Shown here: piece by piece, positions 48,001-59,698 of the stretch
Layout of the letters: every line of letters begins with the position of its first letter
Position numbering within the stretch: position 1 is the stretch's first letter
Assembly (NCBI GenBank): GCA_015680685.1
Contig: MNCI01003059.1
Coordinates: 264,691-328,690, forward strand
DNA from: Gnetum montanum
Lineage: Eukaryota; Streptophyta; Gnetopsida; Gnetales; Gnetaceae
Length of the DNA stretch: 64,000 nt
Direction: 5' to 3'
Made by a program: the position numbers and the translations under genes
Notes under the pieces: model-generated
What the model was told of the DNA's origin: nothing
Seen by the model: the letters and a program-made list of their open reading frames with translations, nothing else
Database searches by the model: none

Positions 48001-49794
48001 CAAAATTTGTAATAACTTTCAACTAAGCATCAATGAAGTCATTCTTGGTGATTAGCTTGCTTTATCTACCTCATTTCTTTGCATTTGGAATTTTCTTTGA
48101 CCCCTTGTTCTCTACTCTATTTGGAAGCTTTGGTGTGCAATTATTTTTTAGCAACAAGAGCATAACTATGACCTCTTTTTAGGTATCAAATACATTATTT
48201 TTAAAGATGTCACTTTTTAGCTACAACTTTAAGTAAAAAAGCTCCCAATAAAAGTTGAACAATTAATTTGTTTTCTACAGTATTAATTTAATTTTGTTTT
48301 GGAGGCTCAAGGATGGAAAACTTTCAGCTTTTGTTACTATATTTTTATTTTTGATTGATGTTTTCTTTTTCTTTAGAGAGAGTTTTCTCTTTCTCTTTAC
48401 AAGAAACCTTTTAATAAGTAAAAACTCGTGAGGGCATTTTGAATAAGGGCAAGGCATGATCCTTTGCCTATCCCACAGAGAAGGTCTTTTAGGATTGGTT
48501 GTAAAGATGAAAACTTGTAAAGGCATCTCCAAAACCGTTGGGCAACTTTTTTTAAACTCTCTTTGATGATTTGATGTACTTTGAATTTTTTAAATATTAT
48601 TATTTATTTTTTTGGGATTCAACACCTACCCTATAATATATATCTATATTTTGGCTAAAAGGATCTTTTCCCTTTATGAAAAATCAAATTTTAGGGTTGA
48701 TTCTTCCTAGCTCCCCCTTTAGCATTATGACCACAATTTTTGTTTTTAATGTATTGTAATAAAGAAAGGTCCTTTTTGATCAATTATTAGTTGGCTTTTG
48801 GGCCAAAATTAGTACTAGTAATTTCACTATAATCATGCTTTGTATCCTTATTTGAATGATCCTAGTAGCATCTATGCTTCCTCGATTAGTGTTCATTATC
48901 CTTGTATGTTTTGATTCTTTCTATCTTAGAGTTGAGCTTATCTATATTTTAGCTACTTTGTGTTGGACCTTATTTAGGGATTCGTAGGGCTATGTTTGTC
49001 TACATGTCATGAACTCATATGGATCATCATTAGAAACTTTTAAAGAAAGCCTAAATAATAATCTTTGAGTTACCTCTTCTACCTTGGCCTCATCATTGAC
49101 ATTCATGGAAGATCAACATGATTTGATTTTATACTATTCTTCCTCAATAGCTTCTTCTTCCTCTTGTTGGATGGGTAGTGTCTTACATAAGGTTTATAAG
49201 CATGAGCAATTTTTTCTGAAAAGGGTATCCTTCTCCATTTAAGGATGTGATAAAATATTTGTCTTAATAGCCTAGTTGCTAGTTTCTTGAGGACATGTGT
49301 AAAGTTAATTTAATCTCTCCATCATTCATGCATGTCTTGTTGAAAATTAAAAGTAAATAAGAACTTTGTAAAGGATTGTCTAGTCAAGTGATACTAAGGC
49401 ATTATTACATGAAGCTAAATGGGTTTGCATAATGCATTTTTATATATTTTATAATTTTTATGTTTATTAGAGGCAATGAAAGTAAAGTCTACACTAATAA
49501 AGAAAATTACTTATGCTAAGGAATAAAAGTAATATGAGCTAAGCATTAGATGATGATATTTTACACCACCATTGAGATACTATGGATTACTCGACAAATC
49601 AAGTACAACTAAGCTACCCAGAATCACCAGATCAAATTGCACTTAGAATACATGATAAACATAAAAGTAAGTAAAACATATTTAGTAGTGAAAAATGTTT
49701 ATGTTGATGTAGTAAAATGAAAGTAAGTAAAAGTTAAAGTGAAAGGAAAAGTCAAAGTGGGTAATATGTGGATGGGAAGTTTTGATTTTCATTG
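48000..49794. other. Intergenic, no recognised gene
   Basis: AT-rich sequence between the LINE fragment and element B; the first few hundred bases may be LINE 3' sequence. Nothing else was recognised on either strand. Confidence 0.5.
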
Positions 49795-49799
49795 CTCCA

Positions 49800-50683
49800 T
49801 GATGAGTCATGATTTTGTTAGCTCCAATATTGGGTATTCGATATTAGAGCTTCAATATCGGCTATGTGATATCGGGTCCCAAGAAATGATGTCAAATATC
49901 TGATATCGTCTCTTTCATGATATCCTATAAATAAAACACTTGGGTGCACTGTTAGGATATAGTTGGTTGATAGATTTTAAATAGCATTTTCCTAGATTTT
50001 TTATTCCCAATTCTGTTGTTTCCCAGTGCATGCCTACAATGTGATTGTGATTGTATGACATCTTTATTCGAGTGTGACGTGTTTGGACACGTTACATGAC
50101 CGGAAATAAAGATCGAGACTACTTGCATCATTGTAGCATCCACTTAGATTTATTATTGCTTTTAATTGTTTAATTGTTTACTGTTTTCTTTAGTTAATGT
50201 TTCCATTTATTGGTATTTACAATTCTTGTTATTAAGTAGAATGAGTACAACTAATTGCGAGCACTTCAATGCAATTACTTGGTAACCCAATAACGTAACG
50301 TTTGGTAAGCCCAGTGATGTATGCTTGGCAATCCCAACGGTAGTTACAGGAAGTCCAAGGCATGTGCAGACGACTAGGAAACGGATATTCATTGCATGTA
50401 GGCTAGTTTAGATTATACTTTCCACTATTAATTAGCTTAATTAAATTATCTCTTTGTTGTCATTAGGAGCAACATAGGGCTAGACAACATCAATCATATG
50501 CCTCGCTTTGGACTAAACCATACGTGACAAAGCTACCACTAGTCTAAGTGGGAAGATAGAGAATTGCGATCAAAGCATAACAATTTAAATGCACAACTAG
50601 TCCCATCCACAAAATTTGACCAGATTGTGTGTGAATGCTTGTGATTCGTATGGTTGGAGCTAGGGATACCTTGTCGCTCATCA
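49800..50683 (+). repeat. Element B 5' LTR (884 bases)
   Basis: TGATGAGTCATGATTTTG to GTCGCTCATCA. TATA-like CCTATAAATAAAAC near 49924. The first 120 bases carry several GATATC palindromes. It matches 58182-58562 closely. Confidence 0.92.
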
Positions 50684-50684
50684 T

Positions 50685-50703
50685 TGGTACCATTGTTGGG
50701 GAT
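50685..50703 (+). promoter_or_regulatory. Primer binding site of element B (tRNA-Asp)
   Basis: TGGTACCATTGTTGGGGAT, one base after the LTR; differences from the tRNA-Asp complement are mainly C-to-T or G-to-A changes. Confidence 0.82.
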
Positions 50704-50805
50704 GGCGCTAGTTATTTAGATTAGTTATATCATACAAAATCGTTGTAAACGAATTAATGATATATCTTCAAAAAATATTAAATCACACACCATAAACCAA
50801 CAACA

Positions 50806-53275
50806 ATGTCTCTTTCACAAGGAAGCAATAATGCATTGTATAACGAAAACATTCACCGGAGAACTAACAAGATATATGGTGAAGAAAATTGGAGTGACCA
50901 ACCTTATGTAGGGGTTTCATATCTTCATGACCATCCTGACAACACTCAAAGACTACATTCACCTAAGGCAAACAACCTTGGAGGAGATGAAGTAAGTCTT
51001 GGATCAAAGAAGGCCTCAAGGCCTAGGACCTTCTCAAAACCTAAAAATGATAAATCATGGGATCCTGGGGAACACCATAGAAGCCATGGCAGCCCTCCTA
51101 GTTTCTCATCTTCCTCTTCCCCTTCCACGTCTAGTTCTAGCAACAATGAATGTAAGTATGGCGATAAAGCTCCACTAAAGGATCAGAATAAAAATAGAAA
51201 TCAAACCCAAGGGAACAATCAAAGACATCAAAATGAACACAGACAAAATCATCGCAGTCAAATGAATAGAAATAGAAATTTTCCTCATAACCTATCTGAT
51301 GATGTTGAACCCTTGTTGGCCACTAAAAGCTTGATGCAAATCACAGAGGCAGTTAAGATACCCTACAGGCATCATAAAGAGAGTCAACTCCCTAGGCTTG
51401 ATATCAATAATATTTCTAAATTTGTAGGAGGCTATGATACAGATCCACAACATCATTTACAAGCCTTCCATGATGCTTGTGCTTTCTACAACATTGAAAG
51501 TGGATGACAAAAGCTCAAGCTTTTTCCTAGGACACTGATCAAAGCCGAAGTGTGGTATAGATTGTTGAAACCAAATTCAATCCAATAATGGTCCACAATG
51601 TTGGAACTCTTCAACAAGAAATGCAAAACCTATGTAAGGGTGTCCAACTTGAGGAGATAGATCTAAGGATGGAAGCAAGAACAACATGAACCCTTAGACA
51701 TGGCCTTAGATAGATATTATTCTCTACTGAATAGATGCCCATGCCATGGTTTCTCTAAGGAAAGGCAACTTTTCCACATCATAGATAGGCTTTGTAATGA
51801 ATAAAGGGAGATCCTTGGGATGTATGCTCTAGGTCAATTATACGAGCTACAAACCCATCAGATTTGAGAGCTAATTGAGCATGTGGCGAAAGAAGAAGGA
51901 GAGATATGCAAATGGAAGAATGTTGAAAAATATCAGTAGGACCCAACTCTTCAGAAGAAGGAGGTCCATATCTATGGTAAGGAGAAAGAGGTCGCTCTCA
52001 ATAAGGTGATTCCACAACAAACCTTGTCTATTGATGAACTTGAAGCAAAATTTAATAGGATGTCAAAGTGGATATATGAAAAAGTTACAACTCTTGTAGA
52101 AACTGTAGAGGAGAAGGTAATGTAAAACAAACTAGGCGATCACTATAAATAAAGGAAGCAGTACCAAAAAATGGGTAGAAACACTTATTAGCAAATGAGG
52201 GAAATGGATAAAGAAAAGGAGGCTATAGACTCAACCACAAATGAAGATGATAGATGTAACATCTACATATATGATCACCTGAAGGGCCATTGCCCAGTCG
52301 TGTCACATTTGCATGAGTATTGGGATTTTGCATTAATTCCCAAATTCATACAAAAGCACATGCCCAAGAAATTTCCTTTTCCACAAGGTAATTATAGATA
52401 GTTCCACAACCAATTGTACTATCCTAGGGGGACTTATCACCAGCCTCAACACTGTCATCAACCATAATGGAAACAACCACAGTTGTGGGAAAGGCCATCA
52501 CCAAACCAACCCTACCCTTACTACCAACCGAAACTATATGAATATTATGTTTAACACCCTATTTTTCCAACTAGTTCTATGTCCTCTACTTTAAATTGCC
52601 ACTATCACCCTCCCAAGTATTATCAACACATGACATCTCTTGAAGGATCACCACCTTGCGCCTCTTACCATACTCCACCTCCTCATGTGCCATCGCCAGC
52701 AACACAGGAAGGTTCAACACCACAACTACATCAAACAAATGCCACTTGTGCTGCAAATGTGCATAGACATGCTAATACCAGTAGGTCCCCATTGCAAACT
52801 TGGAAACTTCCTTTCTTTAGGGTAGGTCCTAGGTGAAGGCGCAACGCTTATGGACCTACCATACCATCCAACCCAACACAAGGCCAATCAAGTGTAATGC
52901 CTTCCCTCTCACAATCAATGCCCTTTAATCCTATGCAAGGGCCACCATCCATCGTGACTCCAATACCCAACAAAAGCAATGGATCTAGCATTGTGATGAG
53001 ACAAACAAATCCATGCATACCAAGACATGATCAAGGGTGCAATCGTGGGCTAGATACCCCCAATGTTAACACAACTCATACACTTATACACCATACATTT
53101 AACAACCGAGTGTGTGAACAACAATTTGTCTATGCAGTAGCCACTAAACCAAGAGACACCCAGTGGCTCGAAAATGGAAGGTTAACAATGTTTTGTACAT
53201 GCATGGATCTTGCTTATCCACTTATTAATTCTTGCAATGACCAAATGCTTAGTCGTGGGGAAAACCCCCCATGCT
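50806..53275 (+). pseudogene. Element B gag, broken
   Basis: ATG at 50806 opens 233 codons: MSLSQGSNNALYN, a Ser-rich run (51100-51150), a basic Asn/Arg/His-rich stretch, LDINNISKFVGGYDTDPQHH at the start of the Gag domain, and a stop after NIESG at 51507. The rest of the Gag domain follows in broken frames to about 51900. A charged segment and a degraded knuckle (CNIYIYDHLKGHC, second Cys changed to Tyr, ~52257) come next. Finally there is a Pro/His/Asn-rich tail, open at 52579-52836 and 52897-53277. Same order as in A and C. Confidence 0.82.
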
Positions 53276-53279
53276 AACC

Positions 53280-55260
53280 TCTAGAATTAATAGGTGTTTT
53301 TCATCTTTTTGTTTTACAATTTTTTATGATTTTCTTATTTCATGATATAAGTTTTCCTACCCGTTTCAACTTTTTCCATTTTTTGTTTTCATTTCCTTTG
53401 TTAAGTAATCTCGCTTATGAATAAAATGATCATGTAGCCCATTGTGGTGAGGTTTTCTCTATGTTGTTGAGTCATGAGGAACTGATTATTTGAACAATGA
53501 GCCACATCATCCATCCACTCATTCCATTAATAAGAGGTTCTTACCATGGTTATAATGATATTCTTTTCCATCACTCAAAATTAAAATACAAATTTATAAT
53601 CATTGTGCCTGGACAAAAAAATGAAGAACCAAGGAGAAATGTGAAGTGTGTGACATCAAGAGGATTTGTGGATTCTCTTTGGTTGCTTCTGTATGTTCTA
53701 TCATGTTGCTTTAGTTGTAATTATATCCTTATAAATCTAATGAAAAATGGGAGTAAGAGTAAAATAAAAAAGGTACTAAATAAATTTCTAAGGATCCCAC
53801 TAGAAAGACATGTTACCCATGCTTGAAGGTTGATGGCTTCTCAGAATCCATAAAAAAAAAAGAAACAACAAAACAAAAAACAAAGTGCCATAACTAAGCT
53901 TCTCCCTTGGACAAAATGCCAAGTGATGTTACTGCTTGCAACTATGGTAGTCTTATGGCTATCAACTGAAGTGATCAAACAATGCAATGTCACTAAAATG
54001 TGGTTTGGACTTGGTTTGAATCTTGGAAAGAAGGACCAATGATTACTTAACCATTAATAACACACAAGGATTCATTGTGGCTATGGTAAGATCCTCACGT
54101 CCCAATTTCTGCAATCCTTTCTATAGTCCATCTCATCTTGTTGGCTGTATGATCCTAACTTGTGGTTTTGTGTAACATAGAGTTATTTTGATCAACTTGG
54201 TGGTTTTAACATGTGTGTTTTGTTTCACAAGTATGCATTGCATTCAACCCATTTAGTGCCTATGAACATTTTTAGGTGTGTTTACACAAGGGCATTGTGG
54301 GCTAGAGCTTGCTTTGCGGAGGACCCACTTGTGTAATTGTTGTAACTTGTACTTGTTTGACACAACCACATCATTCTTCACCTTCCAATCACATAATTGT
54401 TAAATTTCATGCTTTTCCTTATCATGAAATTGATCCATTCGACAACATAGGTATAATACCCATTTTCTTGTGTCTTCCAAAGCTTTTAACATTGACGACT
54501 CCATCTTCTAACACTTTTGGTGCCTAAAACTAATTTCCTACTTACCCCAAAACTATGGACCTAACCTGAAACCTTCCAACCAATCACAAAGCTTCATTTT
54601 CCATGCTGATTACCCTCATTAAATGAAAATTTGAACACTTTGATATCAAGTCAGATGTGACGTCGGATACCCAATATTGAATCTACAAAACCTATATATA
54701 TGGCCCCTGCAGTGCTCACAAATCCATTATCATCTTTTGCAACTAGAGGAGTTTTTCAAATTTTCTTTCGTAACTTAGAGCTCTACGCAATCAACTTCCA
54801 CCTACAATATCTTGCTCAATACCTCTATGATTTCTATATCATTTGAACTTGTTTGAACATAGAGTGTTCAATTTAGTCGTGGGGGTGGTGTTGTGTACTT
54901 GTGTGGGAAAATGACGTTAATTTTTAGAAATTTGCTATCACTTGGAAGGTATTACAATGGTAAGAATGTTAAAAACCTTAAGCGTTATAATGAAAAACCA
55001 ATTGTATTAATGTTAGAAACTTTAATTTTTTCACCCAAGGGACCATAACTATCATAATAAGCCATACATAAGAAAAAAGGAACCAACTGCAAAGGGTCAT
55101 AAAATAAGATAAACACTTTTTGGGCATCTTTCTGAAAATTTTTCTAACTTCGCAATCATATGAACTAAAGCACTTAATAGAACTAAGGTGATGAGTAAGG
55201 TATAAACCTGTTAATAATAAATGACAACACCTTAGTAACACAAAATTCTTGAATGATTAT
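53280..55260 (+). other. Element B spacer between gag and the second frame
   Basis: Matches the 3' untranslated part of A in places. Near 54650-54720 it contains LTR-like motifs (GACGTCGGATACCCAATATTGA, then a TATATATATGGCCCC box), and near 54880 a GTCGTGGGGGTGGTG tract, so the remains of an older LTR or tract may be buried here. Confidence 0.45.
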
Positions 55261-55263
55261 AAG

Positions 55264-57957
55264 ATGGCCCCAAAAAGAGGAGGACAAGCAAGACCTTTGC
55301 AGGGAGTAGCCAAATGCCCAAGAGGTGGTAGAGGCCAACAAGGAAAGTAAGCTGAGCATGAAGAGCAGTAGGCTTAATCATTCATCATCCATCAAGAGGC
55401 TCTTGTTATAGGACAGTCGGTCTTAGGACAGGCTATGGAACCACAAGCTTCCGTGCAGGGACAATGCCTCACATTGTCCTTAGAATGCCTTGAATCTATT
55501 TAGGAGAAATCCATGTTGACTATAGTCATCATGGAAATGAACTTTGGCTCATTCATGGCATTTTCTCTTAAAGTAGTTTGGACGCAACTCCAAGCATCAC
55601 CGTTATGGCACATCTTGTCAGACAGTGGTCAATGGTACCTTGGTGAGACCTACAAATTCTGGTACAACAAAGAAGAAGGCACCACAGTTAACATAGGTAA
55701 AGTCACTATTTCCTTCTTGGTCAAAGCAATTGTAGAGGCTCTAAACTTGCCAAATGTAGGGGCCAAGTTAGCACATCTATCCACGAGGTCTGATCCTAAG
55801 ACTAGAAAGTTATGGCTGAAGCAGGCATACAATAAAGAGGATAAAACATATAATAAATTAACTCTAGAAGACAAGACCTATTTTAAGATAGGCACATATC
55901 ACCTCTTCCCCACTAAAGGGCTCAACAGGATCTCAACATATGTGGCCAAGGGAAGTGCCATATTAATGGGAAAATACATGGTCAACCTTCCCCAATTATA
56001 TTGCATGAAAATTCAGAGGCGGTTCAAAGAGAAGAAGGCAGAGAAGCCAATACTTCCATTCCCTTGCTTGATCTAGAAGCTATGTAAGCATGTTGGAATC
56101 CTAAGGGTACACAAATGATGTCCCTAAGAGGGCTTAGAATGCTTCATTTATTGAATTTCTTAAACCAACAGGACTAAGGAAAGCCCTTGGTCAGGAACAA
56201 GAACCAAAGAAGGAAGCAAAACTAGAAAAAAATAGAACAAGAGCCTAAACAACATTGTGAGCCATAAGTTCCACCATCACTATCACAAGACTATAGGCCT
56301 ACAATGAGCCATTTGCAAAAAATTGCTGAAACACTCAGTTGGGAAAGCAGAGATGAGTCAAACCTTTTTAGAGTCATCAACGATGCCCTGCAGCCCACTA
56401 TTTCTATCGATCCAACAAGGAGGTAGATTTTGCTACAATCAGAAGGAGAATCCCAGTGGTCACAACAAATCTCTAGTAATGTTGCATCCTTCTAAGTGAT
56501 GCTTGAAATAGAAGGTGCCACAGTAGTGATCATGCAACATTAGGATGTAGTAGGCACAGTAGAGATGATAATAGATCACATTAAGGAATCTTTCAATGTG
56601 CCTGTTGTGCACCTAGTGGATTTGACTAGGACCAGAGATGCACAAATGCTCGCTAGGACTTTAATGACTCCTGCAACCCATGAGGATGTATTAGATCGAT
56701 TGTTGTAGACAGGGCAAGTAATGACCACCCTGTTTGACATCCCCAGTGATGTCACTACAGTACAATCAGACCTCATTGCCACCAAAGGAAAGCTGGTCAT
56801 GGCTAAAATTAGGGTGAAACATGTAGAAGCTGAAGTGTAATGATTGCAACAAGAGTTGGCCACCCTGAGAATTAAAAGAGAGGACCTTGCCCAATTTGTT
56901 GCACCTAACTAATTGGACCAATTCAAGATAGAGCAACTAAACAAATTGATCGAAGAAAATAAAGCTATTGAGCAAGAAAAGCAGAAGAAGGTTTGGAATA
57001 ACTTTGCTGTTGAAACATAATCTTATGTTCATAAGAAGGCATTAACCATCACACAAGAAAAAAAATAAACAACTTGCTGCAGATAATGCACAGTTGATCA
57101 AAATAAAAAACAAAAGAGCATCTTAGAACAAAGCATTCACTAGTTAAGAGAATAACTAGTGAGGGTCAACTAAGACATCAATAGATTGACCAGAGAGAAT
57201 CAAACCCTCTCGATGGAGGAGGTTTATGCAATTTGACAAAAATCTACAATTGAAATAAGTGTGTGGTAGAATGAGGCCAAAAAGCATGAACAGCTGAAGG
57301 AACACTTTCAAGACTAGGTTGACATATACAAGCAGATTAATGAGTAAGAAATCCAAATGGCAAAGGCCAGCATTGGATCCATGTTAGCACAAAATCCTAA
57401 TTGGTAGCCCATCCTGGATAGTTATGCACTAGTCCACCAAGCAGAAGTGAAAAATAAAGACTTGCAGATTGAGGACTTACAGGAATACATGGCATTGGCT
57501 AACCTTAGATATGCCAACCTTGCCATTTTAACAGTAGGTTGACCGAGAAATGAATTAGAGAAACAGGTAGCGACCACCTACGCATTATATGAGAAAGAGT
57601 TTGTAGATAGGAAAGATTCTTTATAAAAACTCCATGTACTAAACTTAGGATTAGAGGTGATCAAGGCTCGCCACCATGGACAGAAGGATGTCACCTTAGA
57701 CTTGGCCAGGAAATTAATAGATCATAATGAGTTAAAAGAAAAGGCTAGGCATTTGAAGAAGAATTTTGGCAATTTGTGGCCTGATACATGAAGGCCAAAA
57801 AAATGTTTCTATAGTTGCCATGCCCATGGGATGTACTAGCACCAACACACATCGATTTAGTAGCCTAGACAGTGCATGATCCAAGGATGAAGGAACAAAA
57901 GTTACAAGCGCTACTCAATCGATACAAATTTTAGAAGCTTGATGACAAAGGGAAGTG
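55264..57957 (+). pseudogene. Element B second reading frame, coiled-coil rich, degraded
   Basis: Begins MAPKRGGQARPLQGVAK, a basic start, then an open stretch at 55513-56076. This holds WHILSDSGQWYLGETYKFWY, KLTLEDKTYFKIGTYHLFPT, GLNRISTYVAKGSAILMGKY and EKPILPFPCLI followed by a stop and KLCKHVGI. That arrangement resembles the extra non-pol frame of some plant Athila/Tat elements, whose motif is LPFPSLI...LC...GV (inference). From about 56600 a long Glu/Lys/Gln-rich region in broken frames predicts coiled coils. No pol motif is seen. Function unknown; related elements place this frame after pol. Confidence 0.5.
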
Positions 57958-58167
57958 ACCCATGGAGGAGCCAGTGCCTTTGGAAACTACATGAGCTTCC
58001 CCAATTTTGTGTTTTGTAATGTTGTGTCCAAATTTTTGTAAAACACCATTGCGACATGTAAGAGTTGATTTGTTTATTTGTTTGATTTGATCAATAATTC
58101 CATACCTTCCCAATATTTTGTAAAGAATTGGTTCCTTATTTTTTTAATTTGAGGAAAAGTTTTTATT

Positions 58168-58181
58168 TAGTTGTGGAGGTA
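58168..58181 (+). promoter_or_regulatory. Polypurine tract of element B
   Basis: TTAGTTGTGGAGGTA immediately before the 3' LTR start; homologous to the tract of element A. Confidence 0.7.
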
Positions 58182-58562
58182 TGATGAGTCATGATTTTGT
58201 CAACTCTAATATTAGGTATTTGATATCGGAGCCTCGATATCAGATATATGATATCGGGTCCCAATAAATGATGTTAGATATTTGATATGGTCTTTTCCAT
58301 GATAGCCTATAAATACAAGACTTGGGTGCATGATTAAGATATAGTTGGTTAATAGATTTTTAAATATGTTTTTTCTAGATTTTTTATTCCCAGTTTTGTT
58401 GTTTCCTAGTGCAAGCCTGCACTGTGATGTTTGTGATTGTATGACATCCTTATTTGAGTGTGACACACTTGGACACGTTACCTGATCAGAAATAAGGATC
58501 AACATTACTTGCATCATTGTAGCATTCACTTAGATTTATTATTGCTTTTAATTATTTAACTA
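58182..58562 (+). repeat. Element B 3' LTR, left part only
   Basis: Aligns with 49800-50180. Alignment ends at ATTATTTAACTA, where element C begins with TGATGAAGC; the expected continuation (as at 50170) is absent. Confidence 0.88.
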
Positions 58563-59568
58563 TGATGAAGCATCAAGGTAGGTGCCTTAACATAGATGCC
58601 TCGATGCAGATGCGTCAATGCATGACATCGCATCTATTGACTGCATTAACATAGCTGTGTTGAGGTAGATGCCTCGATGCATGTCATTGCATGTGTTTCA
58701 ATAAAAAGTTAATTTTTTGTTAGCTTAGATATTAGAGCCCCAATATCGAATGCCTAATATTGGGGGCCAAGATGCAATGTTAGATATCCAATATCATGGG
58801 ATGTGTATCGACCTTAAATATAGCACTTGGGCACATGGTTTGGATATAGTGTTTTCAATAGAGTAGCTGAACTCTTGCAGTTTTATTCCATAATCTTGGA
58901 GAATAGTCAGTGAGTACCTGTAATGTGGATTTGAGTTAGTTGTATGGTTTCTTATTCAAGTAGCAATATACTTGGACACATTCCATGAATGGCAATAAGA
59001 TTGAGATTGATTCTTATTCATTGTAGCACTTTGAATTTAGTTGGATTTACTTTCTATGCAATTTAATTTTCATGTACTTAGTTAATATTTACATTTCCAT
59101 GCATATTAATGAATTGGTGGAATCAGCACGGCCAGTTTCAAGCATAAACACGTATTCGCTTGGTAGCCCCAGTAGCGTTATTATTTGGTTTGCCTAGTAG
59201 CATAGCGCTTGGTAATCCCAGTAGTGGATATGTAGGTTTAGGACCTGTATGGCAAGCTGGGAATGGACACTCACTGCCCATAGGCTAGTTTAGACTTTAC
59301 TTTCCATTATTAATTAGATTAAATAATTAATTTCTCTAGCACCATTAGGAGTAGCTTAGGGCTGAACAACATCAATTATCATATGCCTCACTTTGGACTA
59401 AACCGTACACAACAAAGCTAACACTAGTACAAGTGGGAAGACAATGAACTGCGATCAAGACATAACAATCTAGATGCACAACTAGTCCCATCCATGGAAT
59501 TCGACTGAATCGTGTGTGAACACTTATGATTCGTATGGTTGGGCATAGGAGTACCTCGCCACTTAACA
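58563..59568 (+). repeat. Element C 5' LTR (1,006 bases)
   Basis: Starts TGATGAAGCATCAAGG, ends CCACTTAACA. Repeats of TAGATGCCTCGATGCA occur near 58590 and 58665. A TATA-like TTAAATATAGC lies near 58814. The right half resembles the LTRs of A and B. Confidence 0.85.
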
Positions 59569-59569
59569 T

Positions 59570-59588
59570 TGGCATCGTTGCTAGGGAT
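59570..59588 (+). promoter_or_regulatory. Primer binding site of element C (tRNA-Asp)
   Basis: TGGCATCGTTGCTAGGGAT, 16 of 19 matches to the tRNA-Asp complement, the best-preserved of the four. Confidence 0.88.
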
Positions 59589-59698
59589 GGTGCTAGTTAT
59601 GTAGATTAGTTATATTATACATGATAGTTGTAAAGGTATTAACAATCTATCTTTTAGAACCTTATTATTTTAAGTCACACACGTTATCAGGTAAAATC

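Noticed and set aside
50946-51146. Minus-strand frame opposite the gag of element B
   Set aside because: Shadow of the gag frame.
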